From: Rhynchopus euleeides
Taxonomy: Eukaryota > Euglenozoa > Diplonemea > Diplonemida > Diplonemidae
Assembly: GCA_963210315.1 (NCBI GenBank)
Contig: OY723265.1
Span: 434,001 to 498,000, forward strand
Reading direction: 5' to 3'
DNA: 64,000 nucleotides
The position numbers and the translations under genes are program-made. The notes under the pieces are model-generated. The model worked only from the letters and a program-made list of their open reading frames with translations, was not told where the DNA came from and ran no database searches. Position 1 is the stretch's first letter. Each line of letters opens with the position of its first letter. This document shows positions 9,539 to 20,864 of this stretch, one piece after another.

Positions 9539-10837
9539 CGCGGTTGGGACGCGCCTTTTTGTACCCTGGAACAGCCTACTGTGCAGCTTGGGAGTGAAAC
9601 CAGCCCATTCTGCCACCCGACTTGCTGCTCACCGGGAGATCCCCGAGTGCGGATAAACCAACCTTTTCTGGCCGCAATGAAATGATTCGTGCGAACCCGT
9701 TCCACGAGTATACTATTTTTTTGAAATCTTCTACATTTTTCCCCCCTCTTCAGCCCACACCCTTCCCCTGCAAAAAAAAACGCGCACAGGGGCTGCAAAA
9801 AAAACGCGCCAAACAGAGGGAAAATCTTGAAATCGCCGGTCCCCGGGTTAGGGTATGGATTTAGGGAAAGCCCTGGCCAGGGGGGGAGGTGGTTATTTTT
9901 TTTGCCGAGAGTGAAGACGCCACCCACAGACTACAAAGCGTAAAATGATGCAATCTGTTGTGCGACGCATATTGTGGTCTTTCAGTTGCAAACAACTGGC
10001 AGGACACACGCCGGATCCGCACAACAGCTGGTCCCCCCAACCGCCTGTCGATGTGCCATCCCGCTGTGACTATCCTTGTGACCAAGATAAGGCGTTGTTT
10101 GTGCGCCAAACCCGGGTGAACAAACCTCACGTGTTTTGCCTGATGAAGGTTGGTGTGAATGTGCGCACAGTCATAGCAACAAGGCAAGGTAGATCGTGTT
10201 TGTCACCCAAAGCGCTGCCAACTATCTTTTTCACTGTGACAAGCCTCTTGTTGTGTGTGAAAAACGTGGCACTTCAGTAATGCCGTTCTTCCTCTACGAA
10301 TTGCACTTCGATTGCTAGGTTTGACGCTTCCACACGCATCTGCAAACCCCTCCGCCTGATGAAGGGGTGTGTGGTGTGCAGAGAGGCAGATCGCGGTGCA
10401 GGCAGAACCTGCACGAAGATCACCCCTCCTCCCCCCTCTCTCCCTGCCCCCAGAGACGAGATCGCCTCCCCACCTTCCGGCTGTTTTGTTGTTTGATGCG
10501 ATACACGATTTTGCCTGAATCACCCCCACACACACACACCGACACCCCAATCCACCTCACATCTTCACCAACACACATCTCTTCTCTGGTTCCTCGCCCC
10601 CCCCCCCCCCCTCCTCCTCCTCCCGACATTTTTTTTGGAAGCAAAAAATACAACAGAAGTATATCGAGTCTTCCTTACAGATGATTTTTTTGTTTTGCAT
10701 TGCTCGCTTCCACCAAAGAAACAGCTCGCTTTTTTCCCCCCCCACACCTGGAGGCGGTGTGTGTGTGGGGGGCGGTGGAAAGGGGAGGGGAGGCTTCAGC
10801 CCCCCGCTCCCTCCGCTCTATATGCCCTTCCATTCTT

Positions 10838-12646
10838 CTAAGGCCCGAGGTCATTCCCCTGAATGATCCGGTGAACCCTCGACGAGGATGTCGAGCTCAC
10901 CTCCATCAGATAAGACGCGACGCGCGAGGTGATTGGCGGAGGCCACACATCCAGCGCCTTGACCCTCGCCACGTCAACCCCGCCAAAAGCCGTGACATTC
11001 GCCAGGATCCGATACCCCTTGTTGGAGAACACATCCGGCTCATCCGTGATGAGGTAGTCAAATGTCAGCGAGGCCGGGGGACTGGGGTCTTTGCTGTAGG
11101 TCCACTGCCCACACCGGTCCTTCTGGAAGCGTGTGATGCCTTCCATCGATGGGCCTGTCCCGATCAGAACGCTGCCACCCCCTTTGCGTGTGGCGTGCAG
11201 GGCAGCAAGGGCGTCGCCACCGGGGTAATTCAGGCTCGAAACATAACAGAGACCCACGCTTGCCGCCAGGCTGAGCAGCGCACAGCAGGTGAAGGCTGCG
11301 AGGAGTGAGACCCTCCATCTCCGTTGCGTATAGATCCTGCTCAGCATCGCTGCGACCGATGCGTTGAAGACGGGGATGGCGTAGAAGATGAACCGCAGCT
11401 CCTTGTGTGGCAGGAAGGAGAACAGCACGACGAACAGCACGGCGGGCACCGTGAAGACCCGCAGCCGCTTCTCCACAACGATGGAGAGGGGGAGTAGGAG
11501 GTAGAACACATTCATCGACTTCGGCAGCGCGTTGGTGAAATACCAGTGGTACGGCATCACGCCCCACTCGTGGGATTTGTTCAGCACCACGTTGAAGAAC
11601 AGAACATCCCCTTCGGGCCAAAGGAGGCGTCCCCAGAAGGCGGAATCTACCAGAGTCGAGCCGAGGATGGCCAGCACCCCTGTCGAAATCCCGGTGTAGG
11701 CTGTCGTGAAGAACGCTGTCCTGCCTGTGATAAGGTGGCTGAGAACCAAAGGCCCGATGATAAGAACGAGCTCCCCCCGGAAAATCAGGCACGTCATGGC
11801 GAGGATCTGGAAGGCGAAGAGCCTCTCGGGGACTGCGAAGGCCTTTGGGAGTGCCTCGGAGCTGACCAGCTTATGGAATGCGGCAAGAAACCCCACCATC
11901 GCGAAGGAGTTTGGGAGTGTCCGCGACGCGTAGTACAGCTCGTGGAACTGCACGGAGGAGATTAGGAGGAAGAAGGCCTGCACGGCAGCGCAGGGGGAGG
12001 CCCCCCCGCACATCCTGCCGAGGCTGCGGGAGACCTTCACGAGGAGGCCCGCGTGGCAGAATCCCAGAGCAAGCCGCACGACGTACAGCGCGTGGGTGTT
12101 GACGCATGGCTCCCCCAGCAGAACACCCACAACCGCCACAATGGGGTAGCACAATGCGCTCAGCGTGAGGGGCCCAATGAAGGTGCGCGGGACAACCCCC
12201 GGGAATGCGAGGTGGTCAAAATCGCTGAGGTTCCTCTGGTACATTATGTCGTGCGTCGCCTGCATATTGAAGCTCTCCTCCACCTTTGTGTAGGGGCAGG
12301 CGATGACATACGCTGCAACCGCAAGGTATGGGATGATCTCTGCGTAGGTTTCGGGGAACGGCATCACGCCCTGATCGGGGTAGAGTGGCGTGGAGCCCCC
12401 CGCGCCGCGCCGTGAAGCGGGGGATGTGGAGGACGACGAAGAGGATGACGAGGAACGCGGCAGCGCCGCCTGCGAGTTGGGGCGTGCGGCGCCCCACCCA
12501 TCCCCGGGAGTTTGTCGGTCCTTCCCCCCGGAGCCAGAAGGGGAGTCGCACCTGCCCCGCGGCTGCGCCGGCAGGGGTGCCGTGTCAGGGGTGTTGGCCG
12601 TGCTGCTCCCAGCCCCGCCACCGCCACTCCCCTTACGACGCCCCAT
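10838..12646 (-). CDS. ALG12: ALG12: dolichyl-P-Man:Man7GlcNAc2-PP-dolichol alpha-1,6-mannosyltransferase
   Basis: This ER-membrane GT22 enzyme adds the eighth mannose to the lipid-linked N-glycan precursor from dolichyl-phosphate mannose. The protein has 602 aa. The first ~95 residues are a Ser/Gly/Pro-rich tail not found in yeast or human homologues. The family signature follows: PYTKVEESFNMQATHD (118-133), with the catalytic-type acidic EE pair in the luminal loop, and FDHLAFPGVVPRTF (143-156). About ten hydrophobic segments run from 100 to 450. The GT22 motif HKELRF is at 414-419. The C-terminal luminal part holds a lipid-independent domain as in other ALG12 proteins. ATG at 12644-12646; single exon. 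Its presence implies the organism builds Man8-9 glycans, so a conventional N-glycosylation branch is intact. GPI mannosyltransferases (PIGB) are the nearest alternative, but the VEESFN..QATHD/DHL.FPGVVPR block is ALG12-type. Confidence 0.93.
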   Translation of the reverse strand: MGRRKGSGGGGAGSSTANTPDTAPLPAQPRGRCDSPSGSGGKDRQTPGDGWGAARPNSQAALPRSSSSSSSSSTSPASRRGAGGSTPLYPDQGVMPFPETYAEIIPYLAVAAYVIACPYTKVEESFNMQATHDIMYQRNLSDFDHLAFPGVVPRTFIGPLTLSALCYPIVAVVGVLLGEPCVNTHALYVVRLALGFCHAGLLVKVSRSLGRMCGGASPCAAVQAFFLLISSVQFHELYYASRTLPNSFAMVGFLAAFHKLVSSEALPKAFAVPERLFAFQILAMTCLIFRGELVLIIGPLVLSHLITGRTAFFTTAYTGISTGVLAILGSTLVDSAFWGRLLWPEGDVLFFNVVLNKSHEWGVMPYHWYFTNALPKSMNVFYLLLPLSIVVEKRLRVFTVPAVLFVVLFSFLPHKELRFIFYAIPVFNASVAAMLSRIYTQRRWRVSLLAAFTCCALLSLAASVGLCYVSSLNYPGGDALAALHATRKGGGSVLIGTGPSMEGITRFQKDRCGQWTYSKDPSPPASLTFDYLITDEPDVFSNKGYRILANVTAFGGVDVARVKALDVWPPPITSRVASYLMEVSSTSSSRVHRIIQGNDLGP

Positions 12647-15289
12647 CGGGTGATGGCGGGGCGCGGGAGGGGCGTAGGGGGTGGGGTGAAAGGGCCCCTG
12701 TCAAAACCCCCTCCCGCCTGTTGTGGTGGTGGTGGTGGTGTCCGATGAAAAGCTGCTCTTGGGGTGTGGGTGTGGGTGTGGGGGTAGTGAAATAGAAGAG
12801 AGTAGAAGGGAGCACGTGGGTGGGGGTGCTGGCAGTGTGGTGTCAAGTGGAGGCAGCATCAGAGGTTCTCTTGGAGATACAATTGAGGCTCGCCACTGGG
12901 GCAATCAGCCCTCTGCTAACAAAAGTCCGCAATGTTCTATTTTTTTGTAGACGCCAAAAGCAGGGGCAAAATTAACCACAAACCCGTCAAAAAAAACAAG
13001 TTTGCCGGGGGAGAGGGGGGGGGGGTGTTTGATGGCCGAGAGCGAAAGCAAATGCAAGTCACCCAGCACCTTCTCGCAATGGGGGGGCAGGGGGCAGGGG
13101 GGATCCATCGAATCAGTATCTCAGCAAATCACGAGGCCTTCGCCTCTCTGCATCGTAGTGTGCCGGGTATTTGCCTCCCCCCCCCCCCCCCCCCCCCAAC
13201 CTACCCGCATCCTTCTGTTCCAGCCCTTTGACAACGCGTTGTGGCATGACCAATACACACACGCGTTGTGTTTTTTTTTGTGTTTTTTTTGGGAAAGGGG
13301 AGGGGAATGGGCGGGACGGAGTGGAGTTCCCACCACAAGGCTTGACACCACATCAACAGAGCAGCGTGGGGAGGAGAGATGCGCTCGGTGCGTTCTACAC
13401 CGACTCAAAGAAAAAGGGGGGGAGCGCGCGATGTGTGTGTGTGTGTGTGTGTGTGGTGTGTTGGCCGATTCACAGGAGAAGGCAGAGGTGTGCTGCTGCA
13501 GCACCATCGAGTGGGACGTGTGGTGGACCAATAGAACCGGGATGGGGAGTGGCAGAGGGGGCATTTGTTTGTCTCGCGTTTGGGCACGCCGACGAGATTT
13601 CTAGTGCTGCCTTTTTCTGCACTTTCTCTTTGACACCACACACTTGATACACACATCCGGCAAAAGGGGTTTTCTTTTCCTTTTTCCTCAGCGCAAGGGT
13701 TTGCAATGAGCGCATCTCTCCTGAAACCGCCGCTGCCTCAGCACACACAGACACAGAAAACAAACGGCATGAGGCCCCCCCTTCCGGACCCCTGCCGTGC
13801 CGCGGGGGCCTTGCATGCCCACATAAAACCACACAGATAGAAAATGGGGACATTGCGATTGCAGTGTGACTTAGTCACAGTGACACGTGACCCCCCCGAC
13901 GACCAACCGAATTCAAAACAAATGGCCTTCACCGCCCCCCCCCCATCCTGTGTGGGGGGGGGGGGGGAAGGCGGTGCTCCGATATGCAGAAGAGATGGGG
14001 GTGAGGTCTTCGCTCAGCGGGGGGGGGGGGGGGGGGTTGTGTTTTGTTTCCGCCGAAATATTTTTCAGAAGCGGAAGATCCCAAGCGAGCAACTGGGAAA
14101 TAAAAACGCCGAGGCTCGCCCATCAAGCGAAGACACCACTCCCCTGAGGCTCACAACAACACACATGCTCTTAGGTGCCACAATGGTGCAGCTTCGCACA
14201 GAGCGAAGAGGAGGATGGGGGGGAGGGGGCAGCAGCCACCTGTCTGGATGACTGCCCCGTGGTGTGAACCGGATAACAACCAATCTGCCTCCCCTGTGTC
14301 GCTCGTCGGCGCTCTGGCCGGCGGCGGTGCCGACACGTGAATCGGCAACACCCCACCCCACACCCCCCTCGACCCTACAGCAACACTGGCACGATTCGTA
14401 AAAACCACACCGAAAACCCTGGGGTGGGCGCGCTGCTGTGGCGAAAAAGAAACTTTAAGGTTATCCCTCCCCCCAAACCCAGTCACACAATTGTGTGCCC
14501 GCACACAACCAGGAGTGGCGGGGTGGCGGGCACACTGTTGATGCCAGGGAAAAAAACAAAGACAAAGCTAGATGCGAATCATGTCTATCGCCGCACACGC
14601 GCGACACACACATACGCGTGCACACTGACATCGCCGATCTCCCTTGATCAGGCGGGTCGCAAATAACGCGAAGCACACCCAAAGCTAATCAGGCGTGTGA
14701 TGTTTCTTCGAACTTTGTTATTTGGCGTATGGATTGTCACCAATGACACAACGAGGTGTGCAACGCCCAAATTTCTTGTCGGAAGAATCCACCGTAAACC
14801 CCGTTCTGAACTTTGTTTCATTTTTGGCTGTGCTTTTTTCGCCGTGTTCTGCACAAAAAGAAGGACTGGCTGCCCCCCCCCCCCTCCCACACGGCGGCAG
14901 CAAAACCTAACAAACCAATAACTAGCAAACCTTTGCGTTTTCTTGGAACGCAGACCCCACCCTGTCAGATAGAATAAAATACAGTGATCCCAGGAGCAAC
15001 AACAACAGCGGGGTGATCATTTCCTTTGGTTTCGTGGCACAGTTCTCGGCCGGGCCCCAGACATCCTGCTGAGTTCTCCCTTCGGCACTCGCCACTTCGT
15101 TCGGGGGGCGGGGCGTGGGTGTTGGGGCGATGAAGGAGCAGGCGAAGGTAGATAGATGTGTGTGATTATTTTTGAAGAATCAAATAGAGAGGTCACAAAA
15201 ACTCGACACGAAGGGGGAAAAAAACAACAACAACGGCAACAACAAGCCGAAGAGAGAGAATAACAGCCGGAGGAAAAACGGAGGGGGGG
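12647..15289. other. Gene-free interval with microsatellites
   Basis: Holds (GGT)n, (GT)n at about 13432-13456, poly-C/poly-G runs up to 18 nt (13170-13197, 14019-14036), one K repeat (13024-13080) and TTGGAACGCAGACCCCAC (14943-14960), which recurs at 17590-17607. ORFs here are short, overlapping and low complexity. Confidence 0.5.
13024..13080 (+). repeat. Dispersed repeat K, copy 1 (TTTGAT..CGAGAG)
   Basis: Pattern TTTGATxGxCGAGAGxGAAxG, then AAGTCACCCAGCACCTTCT, CGCAATG. Preceded by a G run. Copies 2 and 3 are at 29689-29738 and 58881-58936. Confidence 0.65.
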
Positions 15290-16025
15290 GGGGCAGGCCT
15301 GGGCGGGGAACGAGCCCTTTTTCCAGGTTTTTTGGGTCGGGGAACCAGGTTTTTTCTAAGAATTTTTACAAGGGATTTTTTGCTCGCCCCCCACAGTTTC
15401 CAGGCGCGTGCCCGTCAGGCGGGACCTTTTCTCTGATTTCTCTCCGCGTCATCATGTGACAGCTCTCGAGTGATGCCCAGAGATGCTTGCGGCAGAGAGT
15501 GCCCCTCATGCGCGTTACAGCTGAAAATGAATGAGGATCATCTGGCACTCGTTCTCATCGGGGGTTGTGCTCCGCAGGGACTCAATACACCTTGGCTCGC
15601 AGGGCTGGACGTGCCAGCAGCCGGAGGGCAGTTACAAAGCTGCCACTCCCCGACGCCACCCACCTGCTGGCCCTTCAGGTCTGAAAGCCCAAAAACTCCC
15701 GGGGATTTTTGCAGTGGTGCGCACCATATTCAGCGCAGTAGGGTGATCTCTCCGATTTTCCAAAACTGCTGGTTTACTGGTTTGGGGAACGGTCGTCGGC
15801 AGACCGTTGAAATGCCCGTGTTAGCAAGGCGCACTCACGTTTCAGGTAGCGTGTCGCGTGTCACGCATGTCGCGAACGCGGCAAGTGTACCTCCCAGGTG
15901 GGGAAGCCCGACCTCCTGTCCGATGTCAGTCAGGCTTCGAAGAAGCGCTTCATGGATGCGGCGCTGACCTCCTACGCTGCACTGTACCCGGGGAAGTGAG
16001 ATAGATGGACGGGCACACGCTACAT

Positions 16026-16080
16026 CGGGGGTCTGGGGGGCGGAGCCCCCCAGCCGCCGGAGGCCACGGTAGCGAACATC
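16026..16080 (+). repeat. Hairpin repeat GGTCTGGGGGGC, copy 2
   Basis: Matches copy 1 except GTAGCG for GTAGTG. It is followed by GGGCGTACAGATTCTGTG and CCTCCTGAGGC, a spacer that is conserved at 44140-44190 next to copy 4. Confidence 0.8.
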
Positions 16081-16193
16081 TGTTCGTGTGGGCGTACAGA
16101 TTCTGTGCGAGTTGGCTGCGTCCTCCTGAGGCGACTGGAGTGGTTGGACCCCGACCTGATGGGATTCGAAGGACTTGAGTACGAGACGTACGC

Positions 16194-16252
16194 CACAGGG
16201 GGGTCTGGGGGGCGGAGCCCCCCAGCCGCCGGAGGCCACGGTAGTGAACGTC
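16194..16252 (+). repeat. Hairpin repeat GGTCTGGGGGGC, copy 3
   Basis: 168 bp downstream of copy 2 in the same orientation, ending in GTAGTGAACGTC. The pair plus spacer forms a composite unit also seen at 44050-44328. Confidence 0.8.
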
Positions 16253-16500
16253 TGGCTCTCCAGTTGGCCAGCAAGGCGAACGGTACGGGGGACAGACTTC
16301 CCTTCCATCCTTGTGCGCGCCCTGTCGACTGGGGAAAACTTAGAAAAAGTTTTTTCCTCTGCGAAACAACCTTAGAAAAAAATTCCCCTAACAAAATTCT
16401 TAGAAAAAAACTTTTTTTCCCCTTACAAAAATTCTTAGAAAAAAAGTTCAGAATCCTGAAAGTGGGGAACAAGCCCCCCAGTTAGGAACAGCCCTGGGGG

Positions 16501-18649
16501 GGGGCTGTACAAATTTACTGACTCGGCGGAAAAGTAATCCCGCTGCAAAATGCGCTTGATAAGAACCTCCACCCCCACCCCTGCAAACCCGTTTTTTTCT
16601 GACGAAGGCATGTGGAAGTGTATCGCACCAGAGCACCTGCTCATGATATCATCACCACTGTGTCCACACCAACACACATCCCGGAACAGCTGGGTCTCTG
16701 TAGCAGCTGCGCTGTAAAAAGGTAAGGCTGTTTGTATTGTGCGCCAAATCCGGCAACAAGAGGCACCTTGCCGCAGGGTTTCGCAGCTCCCACAAAGAAT
16801 AGGGCTGTTGTATTGCGCCAAAACCAAGAAACCCAACGCACCCCAACGCCTGCTGTGGTAAGCTGCTGTGGAGGGTTTGCTGTAGACCACAACAAAAGCG
16901 CTGCTCGTACCCCACCCCCACCCCGCTGTCTTTTCGACACTGTGGACTGGGGCTCTGCTGTGGCAGAAAATGCGGGAGGGGTGGAGAGGGGGGGCGGGGA
17001 TGGGCTCCGCACACCCAGTATTGTTTGTCCTTCCGAGGTCTTTTTTCACACCCTGTGTGAGCTGAAAAATGAAGGTGGGGGGTGGGCAACCGCACACAGC
17101 AAACGGAATACGGAAAAACGGAAGAACGCGATCTGCACACACCAAAACCCCCCACCCTTCATCAGGTCGGAGGCAGGCTTATTCTGTGTGTCGGAGCGCC
17201 ACAACGCATCACGAAACGGACAAGTCAGAGCGGGTTCTGCCACCAAACGGGGCGGATCTCTTGTGTTCTTTTATAGCTTCTTGATCCCAACAACCAGGTC
17301 CTTTTTTACTCACGTTGAAACCCCCCCTCCTCCTCCCACCCCCCCCCCCTCCACAAAGAGTCCGGGTTTTGTTTGTGCGCACGAGCGGCAGTGTGTTGTG
17401 GCCCCTGTAAAGGGCGTTGCTGTGATTCAGTGGTTTTGTGTTGCTCTCTCAAAACACACTGCGCGCGGGTACGCTCCCACTGACTCTTTCGCTGTGACAA
17501 GCAAGCTTGTTTGGGCAAAAACTATCTGTGCCCCCGCTGGATCGTTAAGTGACAGCAAAACGAGACAATTACTGCCGAAAGTTGCTTTGTTGGAACGCAG
17601 ACCCCACTCTTTGTGTACACCACTCCCCGGTCTGATGAAGTGGTGTGAGTGGGGACGCACGATCCAGCTAAAGGCACAGAAAGTTTCCCCATGTTGGCTA
17701 CTCCGAACTAACAACAAAAAGAAACAAAACAAAACGACCCCGCCAAAGGCGAATCTCTGAAAATTTCAGCCGGACCAAATATGAACGAAAAAAAAACAAC
17801 ACCTGCGGATCAACGCAGGCATCGATTCCTCACATTTAGAGCTTTCGTGTTGGAGTATGCTTTATGCACCCACCTTTGGGGGATCTTCAACGGCAACGGG
17901 GAAGTGGAGAGAGGAGGGGGCGGGGGTGGGGATGAAGAGAGCGGAGAGTTGAAGAAAAAGGAATTGACAGAGTGTTATTTTGACCGGGTGCGCCTTTCAC
18001 TCTGATGCATGAAATACGAGATATGAGGGGGTGCAAAGAGGGGGGGGGGGGGGGGCGGGTGGGGCAAACTGCCCCAGTTTTTGACACAGGGCCTTCGCCC
18101 CCATGACCAGGCCGTGACCTCTACAATATCGCCAGAAGGCGTCAACACCCTATTTGTTTCTGGCCCCAGTGGGTGCCGTCATGAGGAGTAGGGCAAAGGG
18201 GGCGGGGGTGGAGGTGATGATCGGCATACAGTGCAGGCGAATCGCCTACCCCGCTATGGGGAGGTGGGGGTGGGGGTGGGGGCTGCATTCCGACCCGTGT
18301 CAGTTCGGCACCCGTGAACCGCAGTTTGTATTTCCGGCATTTTTGTATCCCCCCCCCCCCCCCTCCCCCTCGCAGAATATAATGGCGAAAGCCCACCAAA
18401 ATATATGAAGTGTCGCGAAGGCGGCCCGCCCTGCCATAGCCTACCCGCATACCCGCAATCCTCAGGCCTGCAACCTGTCGTCCTCCCGAAATGGGCTAAT
18501 GAGGGCGAAAACGTTTCTTAGGATTTGGGCGATAGGCGATTCGCCCGCAAGGTATGCCTAGAGGTGGACAGGAGACAGGAGGTGGGGGCGCCACGGCCGA
18601 GATTGGAAATAATCCAAAACCGGCATTGCGGCAGGGGGGGGGGGGGGTA
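16501..18649. other. Gene-free interval; 342-codon plus-strand ORF not accepted
   Basis: The long open frame at 16732-17760 has no domain, runs through repeats shared with other loci (TTGGAACGCAGACCCCAC; GCGCCAAA motifs) and lacks the C/G-ending codon bias of real genes here. G/C homopolymers (for example 18040-18056 and 18351-18363) and GGGGGT microsatellite make up the rest. Confidence 0.45.
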
Positions 18650-19797
18650 GGGGGGGTCAAATGGGGGTGACAAACACGATTTTTCAAAAAACCGGCGCAG
18701 AGGCCCCAAAGCCCCCGTAAACCCTCCAAACCCCCCCAGATCGGTCCGGAAACCCATCGAACCCCACTTTTCCACCATTCCGGGCACCTCAGGTGCCCGA
18801 ATTGGGGTACCTAAATTTTGTGCCACCGTTTGGTACCGGACAGTGCCACTGTGTGGGAGGTTGGAAAAGAAAATGCCCCAACACACCACATCTGAGGGTT
18901 GCAATGCATGTTGCTTGCCAACCACGTCATCCGGTGGGTGTCAGGCGCTATGTAGGTGGCATGAGCCAGGTCTTCGATGTGTTCTGGCTTGTATATGTAC
19001 CTCCCTGCCTGCGGCACAGGCACTGCCTTTGTCCCCCACACCAGCCACAGAGAGCGTATTGTACTCGGTCCACGGTTGCTGATTCATTGTGATGCGTTGT
19101 ATCCTCGAGTGAACGTCACACACTAGTGGCACCACCACCCGCCATCCGAGAGCTGTATTGACTTTGCGCCCTTCCGTTGCATTCACCTCGCCACGCATAT
19201 TGCACCGTTCAGTACCAGTGCTCTTGGGCCAGGCAAAGTAGACCGCAGCAACTACCAATTCTGGCACAATGGGTACCACGACAGCGCACTTCGTGTGTTC
19301 CCGGAATGTACAGCTCGTGTTGCAACAGTCGTTGTCAACACATCCCGGTTGTGGAGCACTGCTGCACAGGAATCACACGACCATCTGGACTTGTTCCGTA
19401 CCTACAGGCAGCCTCCCGGTGCATGGTGGCAGGGAGGTACATATACAAGCCAGAACTCATCGAAGACCTGGCTAATGCCACCTACATAGCGCCTGACACC
19501 CACCGGATGACGTGGTTGGCAAGCAACATGCATTGCAACCCTCAGATGTGGTGTGTTGGGGCATTTTCTTTTCCAACCTCCCACACAGTGGCACTGTCCG
19601 GTACCAAACGGTGGCACAAAATTTAGGTACCCCAATTCGGGCACCTGAGGTGCCCGGAATGGTGGAAAAGTGGGGTTCGATGGGTTTCCGGACCGATCTG
19701 GGGGGGTTTGGAGGGTTTACGGGGGCTTTGGGGCCTCTGCGCCGGTTTTTTGAAAAATCGTGTTTGTCCACGTAAAAGGGTGGCATTTGACCCCCCC
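18650..19797. mobile_element. TA-flanked inverted-repeat element 2 (GGGGGGGTCAAATG termini), 1148 bp
   Basis: Left end GGGGGGGTCAAATG at 18650; right end CATTTGACCCCCCC to 19797; TA on both sides (18648-18649, 19798-19799). The arms are about 370 bp each (18650 to ~19016 and ~19427 to 19797) and nearly identical when inverted. The match runs from the terminal region through GGTACCTAAATTTTGTGCC to the inner GGCAGGGAGGTACATATAC. The loop is only ~410 bp of unique sequence with no convincing ORF. Low divergence of the arms implies recent origin or gene conversion. It shares termini and TA flanks with elements 1 and 3. Confidence 0.85.
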
Positions 19798-19826
19798 TAG
19801 GGGGGGGGGGGGTAGGGGGGGTCATA

Positions 19827-20864
19827 CACGGTGGGATCTTGTAAATTTTACATGTATAACTACAAGTATATACATGTATTATACATGTATAATACTTGCA
19901 TGTCAACTATTATACATGTATAATACATGTATATGCCTGAAATATACATGTAAAATACATGTATATCAAGTAAAAATACAAGTATAATACTTGCATGTCA
20001 ACTATTATACATGTATTTTTACTTGATATACATGTATTTTACATGTATATTTCAGGCATTTACATGTATTTTACATGTATAATACTTGTCATGCAAGTAT
20101 TATACATGTAAAATACTTGCATGACAAGTAAAATACATGTATAATACTTGCATGACAAGTAAAATACTTGCATGCAAGTAAAATACATGTATTTTACTTG
20201 CATGCAAGTATTTTACTTGTCATGCAAGTATTTTACATGTATAATACTTGCATGACAAGTATTATACATGTAAAATACATGTAAATGCCTGAAATATACA
20301 TGTAAAATACATGTATATCAAGTAAAAATACATGTATAATAGTTGACATGCAAGTATTATACTTGTATTTTTACTTGATATACATGTATTTTACATGTAT
20401 ATTTCAGGCATATACATGTATTATACATGTATAATAGTTGACATGCAAGTATTATACATGTATAATACATGTACCGTATACGTAAATATTTTGGAACGTA
20501 AATATTATGGAACGTAAATATTATGGAACGTAAATATTATGGAACGCTGGTGGGTTGGCGTTCCAGATTTTTTTCGTTCCATAATATTTACAGCGCTTTC
20601 TGCGACTCGGGGACTTGGACCAGGTGATCGGACGGCGTACAGAGTCCCTGACGGGACCTACTCGTGCACTTTTCGCGCGATTCCTGACGCAAGCCGTCCT
20701 CACCACCGAGTCCCCAACTGGCCCTGTAAATATTATGGAACGTAAATATTATGGAACGGACCGGCCAAAAATGGGCCCGTTCCATAATATTTACGTTCCA
20801 TAATATTTACGTATACGGTATATACTTGTAGTTATACATGTAAAATTTACAAGATCCCACCGTG
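19827..20864. mobile_element. TA-flanked palindromic element 4 (CACGGTGGGATC termini), nested in element 3
   Basis: Termini CACGGTGGGATC (19827) and GATCCCACCGTG (to 20864) are perfect inverted repeats for about 45 bp. TA is duplicated on each side (19825-19826, 20865-20866), and its single copy is in the restored target. The interior is built almost only from TACATGTA, TAATACTTG, CATGCAAG and TTCAGGCAT blocks arranged as one long palindrome centred near 20187. It is interrupted at 20474-20818 by a smaller element; taking that out restores the palindrome. No coding capacity. It shares the terminal CACGGTGG with the 34757-37099 element, which has ORFs. Confidence 0.85.
20474..20818. mobile_element. 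TA-flanked element 5 (CCGTATACGTAAATATT termini), nested in element 4
   Basis: 345 bp. CCGTATACGTAAATATT at 20474 faces its reverse complement ending at 20818; TA at 20472-20473 and 20819-20820. The subterminal GAACGTAAATATTATG is repeated three times on the left and at least twice on the right, inverted. A further inverted pair CGTTCCATAATATTTACAG (20574-20592) and its complement (20722-20740) encloses a GC-rich 130-bp core. Excision with one TA rejoins TACATGTATATACTTG, matching the opposite arm of element 4. Confidence 0.85.

Larger units (their letters stand above)
7775..10837. other. Gene-free repeat-rich interval
   Basis: No domain-bearing ORF is visible. It contains long C runs (7785-7800, 7890-7925), an inverted pair around CAGGGCTTTCCCTAAAT (8998-9020 facing 9855-9885), one copy of the hairpin repeat (9480-9538) and one copy of the GTGGGGTCATTTTGG repeat (9327-9380). 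Two A8-A9 CGCGCAC motifs (about 9051-9067 and 9772-9787) are direct copies. The interval looks like layered, decaying repeats. Confidence 0.5.
15290..16500. repeat. Inverted-repeat segment with TTTTTTCTAAGAATTTTT arms
   Basis: Left edge (15300-15375): GGGGAACGAGCCC, then TTTTTTCTAAGAATTTTTAC. Right edge (16365-16495): the reverse complement, with CTAAGAATTTTTGTAAGGGG tandemly repeated about three times and CTTGTTCCCC. Inside are two direct copies of the hairpin repeat. No TA or other clear target duplication was found, so the exact ends are uncertain. No ORF inside has recognisable content. It resembles a diverged MITE or fold-back element. Confidence 0.45.

Noticed and set aside
16732..17760. 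342-codon plus-strand ORF in the gene-poor region
   Set aside because: No domain, runs through repeats shared with other loci and a C-rich tract, and lacks host codon bias.
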